64,000 bases of DNA from Bradyrhizobium nitroreducens. Lineage in GTDB: Bacteria > Pseudomonadota > Alphaproteobacteria > Rhizobiales > Xanthobacteraceae. The first letter of the stretch is position 1; each line of letters starts with the position of its first letter. The notes beneath the pieces were generated by a model. The model was given only the letters and a program-made list of their open reading frames with translations, was not told the DNA's origin and did no database searches. Position numbers and translations under genes: made by a program. Of the stretch, positions 1-8,774 are shown in pieces. Location: positions 7,552,638 to 7,616,637 of the forward strand of contig NZ_LFJC01000003.1 in NCBI RefSeq assembly GCF_002776695.1. The letters run 5' to 3'.

Positions 1-85
1 TCTTCCCTGCGCCCTCTTTCAAGCGAGGGTAAAGCGATCAAGCAAAGCTCGGGCGAGATGTGCCGCGAGGACGCGAAGCTGTGTC

Positions 86-982
86 TCACTCTCCCTGAAT
101 CCATTCCGCCACCCCGCGCCACAGCGTGTCGCGGTGATCGGGGCGGAAGAAGCCGAAATGCCCGATCGCCTTGGCGCCGACGTCGGACGGCCTCACCGTC
201 AGCACCTCCGGCATGATCGCGGAAAAACCGCTCGCGAGCAGTTCGACCGCCGGTCGCGTCGCCCAGGGGTCGTCGGAGAAGCAGAGCGCCCGCAGCTCGC
301 CCTTGAAGTTGGCGAAATTCTCCAGCGCCGGCAGTTTTGAATCGAACAGGTAGCGCGGGCTCGAGACCCACTCGGCCCATTGCAGGAAGACACCCTTGGG
401 CAAATCCTCGCCGACGCCGGCCCAGCCCGGGGCGTAGCCGAGCGCGTGGACCAGTGGCACGCCGACAAAGTTCATGAAGGCGTAGACGCGATATTTCTCC
501 GGCGAGGTCATCAGCCGCCAGGTCGCGGCCTGCGAGGCCACCAGGGCCGCGCGCGAGATGTCGGTATTGTTTTCGATCAGCCCGAGCGCCTGGCCGCCGA
601 AGGAATGGCCGATATAGGCCAGCGGCAGGCCCTGATAGCGCTCGCGCATCCAGCGCACCGCGGCGGTGACGTCCCGCGCCGCCCAGTCCGACATCGAGGC
701 CTTGAAGCCGACCAGGGATTTCGGCTGGTTGTAGCCGACCATCGCCGGCAGCCGGGAATCGCCGATGCCGCGATAGTCGTAGGTGAGCACCGCGCAGCCA
801 CGATGGGCGAGGTAGGAGGCAAAGCCGCGATAGATTTTTCGCGGGACGGCGGTCGCCGAGTTGATCAGCACCGCATGGCGCTTGGTGCCGCGCGGCAGGA
901 ACAGGGTGCCGGTCAGGGCATACCCGTCGGTCGCCGGGAAGCTGATCTCGTCGATGAAAACGTCGTCCAGTGCCACGTCCAT
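86..982 (-). CDS. alpha/beta hydrolase
   Basis: A 298-residue serine hydrolase of the alpha/beta-hydrolase fold; the substrate is unknown. The nucleophile elbow GHSFGG lies at residues 125-130 (Ser127). A core strand segment LTYDYRGIGDS lies at 66-76, and Asp237/238 (SDDPW) and His275 (GHFGFF) are good candidates for the remaining triad residues. No signal peptide is visible, so it is probably cytoplasmic. It is divergent from the DAHP synthase gene, with about 180 bp between the starts. The fold call is firm; function within the family cannot be told from sequence. Confidence 0.85.
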   Translation of the reverse strand: MDVALDDVFIDEISFPATDGYALTGTLFLPRGTKRHAVLINSATAVPRKIYRGFASYLAHRGCAVLTYDYRGIGDSRLPAMVGYNQPKSLVGFKASMSDWAARDVTAAVRWMRERYQGLPLAYIGHSFGGQALGLIENNTDISRAALVASQAATWRLMTSPEKYRVYAFMNFVGVPLVHALGYAPGWAGVGEDLPKGVFLQWAEWVSSPRYLFDSKLPALENFANFKGELRALCFSDDPWATRPAVELLASGFSAIMPEVLTVRPSDVGAKAIGHFGFFRPDHRDTLWRGVAEWIQGE

Positions 983-1165
983 GGGCAGAAGGTATCCCTG
1001 CCGGTTTCCTCGCCGTTTCCTAGCAAATGCGAATTTGGCTTTACCCGCAAGGGTTTGCGATCCGAAACGGATTTACAACTGGCGATGTCGTGCCAGCCTG
1101 TGTATAAGGCGGCCCTCGCAACCCCCAGATCAGGTTGCACTTTTTTGCTTCACGGAGAGATTGCG

Positions 1166-2554
1166 ATGTCCGAGCGGTGGACGCCCGAGTCCTGGCGCAG
1201 CAAGCCGGTGCTACAGGTGCCCGACTATCCCGACGCCAAGGCTTTGGCCGACGTCGAGGCGCAGCTTGCGACCTTTCCGCCGCTGGTGTTCGCGGGCGAG
1301 GCGCGCAACCTGAAGAAGGCGCTGGCGCGGGTCGCGGCGGGTGAAGCTTTCCTGCTGCAGGGCGGCGACTGCGCCGAGAGCTTTGCCGAGCACGGCGCCA
1401 ACAACATCCGCGATTTCTTCCGCGTGCTGCTGCAGATGGCGGTCGTGCTGACCTATGCCGGCGCGGTGCCGGTGGTGAAGGTCGGCCGCATCGCCGGCCA
1501 GTTTGCCAAGCCGCGCTCATCGCCGACCGAGAAGCTGAATGGCGTCGAGCTGCCGAGCTATCGCGGCGACATCGTCAACGACATCGCCTTCACCAAGGAA
1601 GCGCGTACCCCCGATCCGCAGCGTCAGCTGATGGCCTATCGCCAGTCGGCCGCGACGCTGAACCTGCTCCGCGCATTTGCGACCGGCGGCTACGCCAATC
1701 TCGGCAGCGTGCATCAATGGATGCTCGGCTTCCTCAAGGATTCACCGCAGTCCCGCCGCTACAAGGAATTGGCCGACCGCATCTCGGACGCGCTCAATTT
1801 CATGCGCGCCTGCGGCCTTGATCTCGAAGCCCATCCGGAGCTCCGCGCCACCGATTTCTACACCAGCCACGAGGCGCTGCTGCTCGGCTACGAGCAGGCC
1901 TTGACCCGGGTCGATTCAACGACGGGCGACTGGTACGCGACCTCGGGCCACATGATCTGGATCGGCGATCGCACCCGCCAGCTCGATCACGGCCATATCG
2001 AGTATTTCCGTGGCATCAAGAACCCGATCGGGCTGAAATGTGGCCCGTCGCTCAAGCCCGACGAGCTCCTGAAGCTGATCGACGTGCTCAACCCCGACAA
2101 CGAGCCGGGCCGGTTGACGCTGATCGGCCGCTTCGGTTCGGACAAGGTCGGCGAGCATCTGCCGAACATGATCCGCGCGGTGAAGCGCGAGGGCAAGGTG
2201 GTGGTCTGGTCGTGCGATCCCATGCACGGCAACACCATCACCTCCACGTCGGGCTACAAGACGCGGCCGTTCGACCGCATCCTGTCCGAGGTGAAGTCGT
2301 TTTTTGCGATCCATGCCGCCGAAGGCACCCATGCCGGCGGCGTGCATCTGGAGATGACCGGCCAGGACGTCACCGAATGCCTCGGCGGCGCCCGCGCGAT
2401 CACCGACGAGGACCTCAACGACCGCTATCACACGGTCTGCGATCCCCGTCTCAACGCCGAGCAATCCATCGACATGGCTTTCCTGATCGCAGAGCTCCTC
2501 AAGCAGGAGCGCGCCGGCAAGGCCCAGCCGATGCCGGTCGCAGCGGGGCTCTAA
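1166..2554 (+). CDS. aroG: class II 3-deoxy-7-phosphoheptulonate (DAHP) synthase
   Basis: Catalyses the first step of the shikimate pathway: phosphoenolpyruvate plus erythrose 4-phosphate gives DAHP, in the cytoplasm. The 462-residue product is of the plant/actinobacterial-like class II type. GGDCAESF at residues 67-73 carries the presumed metal-binding Cys69. The family segments WSCDPMHGNT (around 350-358) and GGVHLEMTGQDVTEC are present. The frame stays open far upstream, antisense to the hydrolase gene, but the start at 1166 is preferred because an ACGGAGAGA ribosome site lies five bases before it and the protein then begins like the family. The dgkA and nadE genes follow closely on the same strand. 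Confidence 0.95.
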   Translation: MSERWTPESWRSKPVLQVPDYPDAKALADVEAQLATFPPLVFAGEARNLKKALARVAAGEAFLLQGGDCAESFAEHGANNIRDFFRVLLQMAVVLTYAGAVPVVKVGRIAGQFAKPRSSPTEKLNGVELPSYRGDIVNDIAFTKEARTPDPQRQLMAYRQSAATLNLLRAFATGGYANLGSVHQWMLGFLKDSPQSRRYKELADRISDALNFMRACGLDLEAHPELRATDFYTSHEALLLGYEQALTRVDSTTGDWYATSGHMIWIGDRTRQLDHGHIEYFRGIKNPIGLKCGPSLKPDELLKLIDVLNPDNEPGRLTLIGRFGSDKVGEHLPNMIRAVKREGKVVVWSCDPMHGNTITSTSGYKTRPFDRILSEVKSFFAIHAAEGTHAGGVHLEMTGQDVTECLGGARAITDEDLNDRYHTVCDPRLNAEQSIDMAFLIAELLKQERAGKAQPMPVAAGL

Positions 2555-2558
2555 GACC

Positions 2559-2912
2559 TTGCTGCGGATTTGGAAGGCCACGATCAATTCCCGTAACGGG
2601 CTGGCCTTTGCGTTCCGATCGGAGCAGGCGGTCCGCGAGGAGATCTTTGCGCTCCTCGTGTCGCTGCCGCTGGCCTGGCTGGTCGGCGCGACCGCGATGC
2701 GCGCGGTCGAGCTGGTCTGTTCGGTTGCGTTCGTGCTGACCGTCGAGCTGCTCAACACCGCGATCGAGAAGCTCGCCGACCGCCTGACCATGGACCACGA
2801 CAAGCAGATCGGTCGGGTCAAGGACATGGGCTCGGCGGCAGTCGGCGTCGCGCTGCTGATGGCCGGCGCGTTCTGGATCATCGCCATCATCGAGCGACTG
2901 GGATTCATCTGA
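2559..2912 (+). CDS. dgkA: diacylglycerol kinase (DgkA family)
   Basis: A small integral membrane kinase that phosphorylates diacylglycerol (or a related lipid) with ATP. Its 117 residues have the normal length and three hydrophobic segments. The family motifs are intact: ELLNTAIEKLADR in the middle and KDMGSAAV in the last third. The start is a TTG four bases after the aroG stop, and the next in-frame residues fit the family N-terminus (LRIWKATINSRNGLAFAF). The position suggests co-transcription with aroG and nadE. The lipid substrate, DAG or undecaprenol, cannot be decided. Confidence 0.9.
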   Translation: MLRIWKATINSRNGLAFAFRSEQAVREEIFALLVSLPLAWLVGATAMRAVELVCSVAFVLTVELLNTAIEKLADRLTMDHDKQIGRVKDMGSAAVGVALLMAGAFWIIAIIERLGFI

Positions 2913-2927
2913 TCGGAGCGCGGGGCC

Positions 2928-4685
2928 ATGGCCGAACGTCTCAACGCCTTCGCGGTCACGCTCGCCCAGCTCAATCCGACCCTGGGCGACATTGAGGGCA
3001 ACGCCGCCAAGGCGCGTGATGCGCGCGCGCGCGCCATCGCCGACGGCGCCAATCTCGTGCTGTTTCCGGAACTGTTCATCGCCGGCTATCCGCCGGAAGA
3101 CCTTGTGCAGAAGCCGGCGTTCCAGGCGGCCTGCCGTGCCGCGATCGAAGCGCTGGCGCGCGAGACCGCCGACGGCGGGCCGGCCATGCTGGTCGGCACG
3201 CCCTGGGTCGAGGACGGCAAGCTCTACAATGCCTGCGCGCTGCTCGACGGCGGCCGCATCGCCGCACTTCGCTTCAAGTGCAACCTGCCGAATTACGGCG
3301 TGTTCGACGAGAAGCGGCTGTTTGCGCGCGGCCCTGCCGCGGGCCCGGTGACCGTGCGTGGCGTTCGCATCGGCGTGCCGATCTGCGAGGACATCTGGCT
3401 GGAAGAGTCCGAGGACTACGAGAACGTGGTCGAGACGCTGGCCGAGACCGGCGCCGAGATCATCCTGGTGCCGAACGGTTCGCCTTACGCCCGCGACAAG
3501 AACGACGTGCGCCTGTCGGTCGCGGTCGCACGCGTGACCGAGAGCGGCCTGCCGCTGGTCTATCTCAACCAAATCTGCGGCCAGGACGAGCTGGTGTTTG
3601 ACGGCGCCTCCTTCGCGCTCAACGGCGATCTCTCGCTCGCGGCGCAGCTGCCGGCGTTCGAGGAGAGCGTCACCACGTTGCGCTTCACCCGGAACGGCGA
3701 CGACTGGCGCTGCGCGGGGCCGATCGCGGAGCAGGTCGAGGGCGACAAGGCCGATTACGCCGCCTGCGTGCTGGGCCTGCGCGATTATGTTGCCAAGAAC
3801 GGCTTTCCCGGCGTGCTGCTCGGCATCTCCGGCGGCATCGATTCCGCGCTGTGCGCGGCGATCGCGGTCGATGCGCTCGGCGCCGACCAGGTGCACGGCG
3901 TGATGCTGCCTTATCGCTACACGGCGGCCACTTCGATTGCGGACGCCGGCGAGCTCGCCGGCCATCTCGGCATCCGCTACGAGGTGCTGCCGATCGCCGA
4001 AGCCGTCGGCGGGTTCGAGACCATCCTCTCGGGCCTTTTCAAGAATCTGCCGCCCGACATCACCGAAGAGAATCTTCAGGCCCGCACCCGCGGCACGCTC
4101 CTGATGGCGATCTCCAACAAGACCGGCCTGATGGTGGTGACGACGGGCAACAAGTCGGAAATGTCAGTCGGCTACGCCACGCTCTATGGCGACATGAACG
4201 GCGGCTTCAACCCGATCAAGGACATCTACAAGACGCAGGTGTTTCGGCTGGCGGCCCTGCGCAATGGCTGGAAGCCGGACGGCGCGCTGGGACCGGCCGG
4301 CGAGGTGATCCCGCCCGACATCATCGCGCGGCCGCCGACCGCGGAGCTGCGCGAGAACCAGCGCGATGACGACTCGCTGCCGCCGTATGACGTGCTCGAT
4401 GCGATCCTGGAGCGGCTGATCGAGGGCGAGGAGCCGCTGGATCAGATCATTGCCGCCGGCTTCGATCGCGAGACCGTGCTGCGCATCGACCATCTGCTCA
4501 ACGTCGCCGAATACAAGCGCCGCCAGGCCGCGCCCGGCGTGAAGGTGACGGCGAGAAATTTCGGCCGCGACCGCCGCTACCCCATCACCAACCGCTTCCG
4601 CGACAAGGGCGAGACGCCGCCCGCGGCGGACGAGACGCTGGTGTCGCGCGGGAGCAGGGCGTCGATCGACGCGTTCGAGGGGTGA
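2928..4685 (+). CDS. nadE: glutamine-dependent NAD+ synthase
   Basis: Amidates nicotinic acid adenine dinucleotide to NAD+ using glutamine as nitrogen donor. The 585-residue two-domain protein has an N-terminal nitrilase-like glutaminase with Glu48 (FPELF), a Lys near residue 116 (FKCNLPNYG) and a Cys near 152 (VPICEDIW). The C-terminal synthetase domain has the ATP-pyrophosphatase loop GISGGIDSAL near residue 300 and the TTGNKSEMSVGY segment. Length and layout are typical of glutaminase-linked NadE. It follows dgkA by 15 bp. Confidence 0.95.
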   Translation: MAERLNAFAVTLAQLNPTLGDIEGNAAKARDARARAIADGANLVLFPELFIAGYPPEDLVQKPAFQAACRAAIEALARETADGGPAMLVGTPWVEDGKLYNACALLDGGRIAALRFKCNLPNYGVFDEKRLFARGPAAGPVTVRGVRIGVPICEDIWLEESEDYENVVETLAETGAEIILVPNGSPYARDKNDVRLSVAVARVTESGLPLVYLNQICGQDELVFDGASFALNGDLSLAAQLPAFEESVTTLRFTRNGDDWRCAGPIAEQVEGDKADYAACVLGLRDYVAKNGFPGVLLGISGGIDSALCAAIAVDALGADQVHGVMLPYRYTAATSIADAGELAGHLGIRYEVLPIAEAVGGFETILSGLFKNLPPDITEENLQARTRGTLLMAISNKTGLMVVTTGNKSEMSVGYATLYGDMNGGFNPIKDIYKTQVFRLAALRNGWKPDGALGPAGEVIPPDIIARPPTAELRENQRDDDSLPPYDVLDAILERLIEGEEPLDQIIAAGFDRETVLRIDHLLNVAEYKRRQAAPGVKVTARNFGRDRRYPITNRFRDKGETPPAADETLVSRGSRASIDAFEG

Positions 4686-4738
4686 GCTGTCAAAGATGCT
4701 TGGGGTGAGGGCAGGCGGTCTCGCCCCTCATTCGGCTG

Positions 4739-4841
4739 TCATCATCCGCGAAGGCGGATGATCCAGTACTCCGCGGCGGACATTGCCGGATACGACATCT
4801 GCCACGGGGTACTGGATGCCCCGCCTTCGCGTGGCGTGACA
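4739..4841. repeat. nested palindromic intergenic repeat
   Basis: An imperfect inverted repeat lies between nadE and the DUF2865 gene. The outer arms CGCGAAGGCGG (4747-4757) and CCGCCTTCGCG (4821-4831) enclose inner arms ATCCAGTAC (4761-4769) and GTACTGGAT (4809-4817). It resembles dispersed palindromic elements common in Bradyrhizobium-type genomes. In RNA it would fold into a long hairpin between two convergent genes and could aid termination. Function is inferred only. Confidence 0.7.
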
Positions 4842-4872
4842 CTGAGGGTGAGGCGGTGGCTAGCCGCCGCGC

Positions 4873-6060
4873 CTATTTCTGCTGCTGCGGCAGGAAGGTC
4901 GGGCCGACCGAGCGGATCGGCTTGTTCTCGGAGCTTGCGGCGGTGCCCGTATCCACCGGTGGCGCCGCAGCCGGTGCAGTCGCCGTCGTCGGCGCGGGGG
5001 CCGCGCCCTTTTTGGCGTTCGCAGGCGTGCCCTTGTTGAGCCGCTGCTGCTGCATTTTCTTGGCGCTCTCCTCGGTGACGATGATGTCGCCCTGCTGCTC
5101 GGCGGTCGCCTTGTCGTCGGCGGATTTCAGCGCGTCCGCCCAGGTCTGGCCGGCGGCCTTGCAGGAGCAGGACGGGTTGAACTCGCTGCGGAATTTGAAA
5201 GCGGTCGGCAGCGCCGTGTAGGGCTGGCCGCTGATGGAGACCGCCGAGTTCATGTCTTCGCCGGGATTGCGATGGGTGTAGAGCACGGCTTCGGCGGCCG
5301 GGCAGAGCGCCTTGCAGGTCTTCTCGTCGTCGGGGAAGCGCGCCGGCACCGTTGCAAATGAGACCGGGAAATAAGCGCCATCGCAGGTGCGCACGCACAC
5401 GGTCCGGTAAGTGCCGGATTGCGGGCCGAGATCTGAGGGCGGGGCGCCCTGCGGATTGCCGGCGTTGTTGCCGCCGAACAGATTGCTCAGGAAGTTGCCG
5501 CCGCCCTGACCTTGCGCGGCATTGGCATATTGCGGGCCGCAATTGTTCTGCGCCAGCGCCGCCAGCACCGAGCGGCGCTGACTGTCGCGCTCCGGGCTGT
5601 AGCCGCCGCCACCGCCGCCGCGCAGGCGTTCGAGATTGCTGGTGATCTGGTCCAGATTGGCGCGCATCTGCTGGATCTGGGTGTTGACCGGGCCGCATTG
5701 CGCCTGCTGGCCACCGAACAGCGAGAAGAAGCCGGAGGAATCGCAGCCCATGCGCTTGGCCTGCATGGTGACGCGGTCGAGCTCGGCCTGCTGCTTGGCC
5801 TGGGAATCCTGGTAACGGCGGATCTGGTCTTCCCGCGCGGGGTCGCCACCGCCGCCGCGGTCGAGCGCCGCGAGCTGGCCCTCCAGCCGCACGCACATCG
5901 GATTGGGCCCAAGTCCGTTCTGCCCCGGCTGAGGCGGCGGTCCGGGCGGGCCGGCCTGCGCGAAAGCGCCGGTGACGAGCACGGCCGTGCTCAAGAGCAC
6001 GGTGCAGGCAAGGACGAAGCGGGCACGGGAGAGGGACAGGAATTCAGGCATATCCGCCAT
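4873..6060 (-). CDS. DUF2865-type secreted protein
   Basis: A conserved exported protein of unknown function. From the chosen start the product is 395 residues with a signal peptide (hydrophobic stretch, cleavage near AFAQAG). A Pro/Gly-rich linker, a glutamine-rich probable coiled coil and a second Gly/Asn-rich linker (GGNFLSNLFGGNNAG) follow. The C-terminal half has a cysteine-rich block (VCVRTCDGAYFPVSF, TCKALCPAAEA, NPSCSCKA) typical of DUF2865. The C-terminus is Ala/Pro-rich. The frame stays open to 6126; starts at 6060 or 6051 both leave a good signal peptide. Periplasmic location is inferred. Confidence 0.8.
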   Translation of the reverse strand: MADMPEFLSLSRARFVLACTVLLSTAVLVTGAFAQAGPPGPPPQPGQNGLGPNPMCVRLEGQLAALDRGGGGDPAREDQIRRYQDSQAKQQAELDRVTMQAKRMGCDSSGFFSLFGGQQAQCGPVNTQIQQMRANLDQITSNLERLRGGGGGGYSPERDSQRRSVLAALAQNNCGPQYANAAQGQGGGNFLSNLFGGNNAGNPQGAPPSDLGPQSGTYRTVCVRTCDGAYFPVSFATVPARFPDDEKTCKALCPAAEAVLYTHRNPGEDMNSAVSISGQPYTALPTAFKFRSEFNPSCSCKAAGQTWADALKSADDKATAEQQGDIIVTEESAKKMQQQRLNKGTPANAKKGAAPAPTTATAPAAAPPVDTGTAASSENKPIRSVGPTFLPQQQK

Positions 6061-6203
6061 TCTAGCGAGGTCACGGCCCAATGTGACTTTCGACGTGACT
6101 TTGCAGGGCCGAAGCGCGCCCTCCAATAGCCGCTTCCCGCGGCATCGTCACGTCGTTTCGGGGGCCAAAGGACCGGCCTAAGCTGCGCCAGCTCCGAGCA
6201 AAT

Positions 6204-6497
6204 TCAGCGCTGGCAGGTGATTGCGACATATTCGTCGCAATGGCCATGGGAGCAATTTGTGCCGGATTTGGGGACAGAGCCGGTAATTTCGTCGGGATCG
6301 ACCCGGCGATAGCTTGATGCCTGGGCAAAATCGCGTGATTGGCAATAGGTGCGCGCGGCGGAGGCGCCGCATTTGTCGCCCTTGGCCAGGCAATGGTCGA
6401 CCGCCGGGTTGGCGATGATGAAGACGCGGCTCTCGGCGAGGGCGCTGGAAGCCGCAAAGATGAAGGCGCTGGAAATGAGCGCGGGCAAGACTCGCAT
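6204..6497 (-). CDS. small secreted cysteine-containing protein
   Basis: A 97-residue protein with a clear signal peptide (MRVLPALISSAFIFAASSALA). The mature part is short and contains six cysteines, suggesting disulfides in the periplasm. No known domain was recognised. The frame is open to 6548, but the start at 6497 places the signal peptide at the N-terminus. It resembles small conserved hypothetical proteins of Bradyrhizobium; function unknown. It is divergent from cysS. Confidence 0.65.
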   Translation of the reverse strand: MRVLPALISSAFIFAASSALAESRVFIIANPAVDHCLAKGDKCGASAARTYCQSRDFAQASSYRRVDPDEITGSVPKSGTNCSHGHCDEYVAITCQR

Positions 6498-6623
6498 GAA
6501 AAGCACCGGGGGCAAAAAGGGGAACTGCCGGTTCCAGAATGGGCTCAAATGGTTAGGGGATCATGAACCGTCATGATGGACGCGCGCTGGGCGGGAGGAC
6601 AAAACGGCGTTTTCGCGGCTCTC

Positions 6624-6653
6624 TTGACGCAGGGGCACCTGATAGCCCATATG
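6624..6653 (+). promoter_or_regulatory. candidate sigma70-type promoter for cysS
   Basis: TTGACG at 6624-6629 is followed after 18 bp by CATATG at 6648-6653, about 130 bp before the cysS start. No competing feature is visible in this gap. The match to the -35 element is good and to the -10 element moderate. Confidence 0.35.
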
Positions 6654-6784
6654 TTCCGCATGAACGGTCTCCTCGCCATTTGCGCCATTTGCCGCGAGAT
6701 TACGAGCTAGCGATTCGCTGGCTGGAGCCGTCTTTTCTCAAACATTGAGAGCCTCGGACGCCCGGCCGCAAGGGATGGGTTGTC

Positions 6785-8167
6785 ATGGAATTGCGCCTCT
6801 ACGATACGCTGAGCCGGGAAAAGCGCGCCTTTGTGCCGCTCGATGCCAGCAACGTCCGCATGTATGTCTGCGGACCGACCGTCTATGACCTCGCCCATAT
6901 CGGGAATGCGCGGCCCGTGATCGTGTTCGACGTGCTGTTTCGCCTGCTGCGCCATCTCTACGGAGAGGCGCATGTCAAATATGTCCGCAACATCACCGAC
7001 GTCGACGACAAGATCAACGACCGCGCGGCGCGTGACTTTCCCGGCTTGCCGCTGAACGAGGCGATCCGCAAGGTCACCGAGCAGACCGGCAAGCAGTTTC
7101 ATGCCGATGTCGATGCGCTTGGCGCACTGCGGCCGAGCGTCGAGCCGCGCGCGACCGAGCATATCGCGGAGATGCGCGAGATCATCGAGCGGCTGGTCAA
7201 GGGCGGCTTTGCCTATGTCGCCGAGGATCACGTGCTGTTCTCGCCGCAGGCGATGAACGCCGCCGTTTCAGGGTTGCCGCGCTATGGCGCGCTCTCCAAT
7301 CGCTCGCTCGACGAGATGGTTGCCGGTGCCCGCGTCGATGTCGCGCCTTACAAGAAGGGCAACACCGACTTCGTGCTGTGGAAGCCGTCCAAGCCCGGCG
7401 AGCCGTCATGGCCGTCGCCATCAGGCATCAAGGCCGAGGGGCGTCCGGGCTGGCACATCGAGTGCTCGGCCATGGCCTGGAAGCATCTCGGCGTGCATTT
7501 CGACATCCACGGTGGCGGCATCGATCTCGTGTTTCCGCACCACGAGAACGAGGTCGCGCAGACCTGCTGCGCCTTCCACCGGGAGCGCATGGCAAACTAT
7601 TGGATGCACAACGGCTTCCTGCAGGTCGAGAGTGAGAAGATGTCGAAAAGCCTCGGCAACTTCATCACCATTCACGAGCTGCTCCGTGACTGGCCGGGTG
7701 AAGTGCTGCGCCTGAACATGCTGAAGACGCACTACCGCTCGCCGATCGACTGGACCATGAAGTCGCTGGAGGAGAGCGCCAAGACGCTCGACGACTGGTA
7801 CCGCGTTGCGGCCGACGTCGCGCCCGGCAAGCCGGCCGCATCCGTGGTCGAGCCGCTGCTCGACGATCTCAACACGCCGCTGGCGATCGCGGCGCTGCAT
7901 GGCCTGCGTGGCGGTGACGTCGCGGCTCTGGCGGGCTCGTTGCGGCTGCTCGGCTTCCTGTCCGAGAGCGCTGCGCAGTGGGAAGGCCGCAAGCAGCAGG
8001 CGAGCGGCGTCGATGCCAAGGAGGTCGAGCGCCTGATCGCGGAGCGGACGGCAGCCCGTGGCCGCAAGGATTTCAAGGAGTCGGACCGCATCCGCGATCA
8101 GCTCGCCGCGATGGGCGTTGCGATCAAGGATTCCAAGGACGGAACGACGTGGGAGATTGCGCGATGA
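6785..8167 (+). CDS. cysS: cysteinyl-tRNA synthetase
   Basis: A class I aminoacyl-tRNA synthetase that charges tRNA-Cys. In the 460-residue product the zinc-binding Cys29 precedes the signature PTVYDLAHIGNAR (HIGN at 38-41). The zinc site also includes HIECSAMAWKHLG and FPHHENEVAQ. The KMSKS loop lies near residue 285. Length is normal. The last four bases overlap the start of a 37-residue ORF (ATGA), the first link of a tight run ending in cimA. Confidence 0.97.
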   Translation: MELRLYDTLSREKRAFVPLDASNVRMYVCGPTVYDLAHIGNARPVIVFDVLFRLLRHLYGEAHVKYVRNITDVDDKINDRAARDFPGLPLNEAIRKVTEQTGKQFHADVDALGALRPSVEPRATEHIAEMREIIERLVKGGFAYVAEDHVLFSPQAMNAAVSGLPRYGALSNRSLDEMVAGARVDVAPYKKGNTDFVLWKPSKPGEPSWPSPSGIKAEGRPGWHIECSAMAWKHLGVHFDIHGGGIDLVFPHHENEVAQTCCAFHRERMANYWMHNGFLQVESEKMSKSLGNFITIHELLRDWPGEVLRLNMLKTHYRSPIDWTMKSLEESAKTLDDWYRVAADVAPGKPAASVVEPLLDDLNTPLAIAALHGLRGGDVAALAGSLRLLGFLSESAAQWEGRKQQASGVDAKEVERLIAERTAARGRKDFKESDRIRDQLAAMGVAIKDSKDGTTWEIAR

Positions 8168-8277
8168 AGCGGCCCGACACGCCTTTCCCGCGGCACTGGC
8201 TCTATTATATCGCGCTGAAGGTTCTGCTGCTCGGAGCCGCCGTGGCGATCGTGCTGAAACTCTACGGGCTGTGGTGA
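8164..8277 (+). CDS. 37-residue single-span membrane peptide
   Basis: A short ORF whose ATG overlaps the cysS stop. It encodes a basic N-terminus (MKRPDTPFPRHW), one hydrophobic helix (YYIALKVLLLGAAVAIVL) and a short tail KLYGLW. The overlap suggests translational coupling. The next start (8283) is six bases after its stop. The function is unknown, and it is too short for a family assignment. Its position in a gap-free run argues that it is real. Confidence 0.6.
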   Translation: MKRPDTPFPRHWLYYIALKVLLLGAAVAIVLKLYGLW

Positions 8278-8282
8278 ACATT

Positions 8283-8774
8283 ATGGGACAGACTTTGCCG
8301 AAGCCTGGATTGCGGCCGTTCCTGCCGGATGACGTTCCCGTGCTCGCCGCGATCTTTACGGCCAGCATCGAGGAGCTGACCGGCGAGGACTATAGCGAGG
8401 CGCAGCAGCAGGCCTGGATGGAGAAGGCGGAAGACGAAGACTTCGGCAGGCACCTCGCTTCCGACCTGACGCTGATCGCGACGATCGAAGGCTCGCCGGT
8501 TGGTTTTGCTTCGCTGCGCGGCAAAGACCACATCCAGATGCTCTATGTGCATCCGGCAGTGGCCGGGCAAGGGGTCGCCGCCATGCTGGTCGACGCGCTT
8601 GAGAAGCTCGCCGGCGGCCGCGGCGCGCAGAGCCTTTCGGTCGATGCCAGCGACACCGCGCAGGGCTTTTTCGCCAAGCGCGGCTATGTCGCCATGCAGC
8701 GCAACAGCATTACCGTCAACGACGAGTGGCTCGCCAACACCACGATGAAGAAGACGCTCGGAGCGGGGCAATGA
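8283..8774 (+). CDS. GNAT-family N-acetyltransferase
   Basis: A 163-residue acyl-CoA-dependent acetyltransferase; the substrate is unknown. The acetyl-CoA motif A is clear (LYVHPAVAGQGVAAMLVDAL), followed by the C-terminal GNAT strand region GFFAKRGYVAM. The ATG at 8283 is chosen; a GTG at 8275 in the same frame is possible. Its stop overlaps the cimA start (ATGA), so expression is probably coupled. A link to isoleucine synthesis or to tRNA charging is not supported by anything but position. Confidence 0.85.
   Translation: MGQTLPKPGLRPFLPDDVPVLAAIFTASIEELTGEDYSEAQQQAWMEKAEDEDFGRHLASDLTLIATIEGSPVGFASLRGKDHIQMLYVHPAVAGQGVAAMLVDALEKLAGGRGAQSLSVDASDTAQGFFAKRGYVAMQRNSITVNDEWLANTTMKKTLGAGQ

Noticed and set aside
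380..1165. Long N-terminal extension of the DAHP synthase frame
   Set aside because: It is antisense to the alpha/beta hydrolase gene and has no family similarity; the ATG at 1166 with a good ribosome site gives a normal protein.
1916..3965. Two long minus-strand open frames opposite aroG, dgkA and nadE
   Set aside because: Their products are Arg/Ala-rich or low in hydrophobic pattern, as expected from the complement of GC-rich coding DNA.
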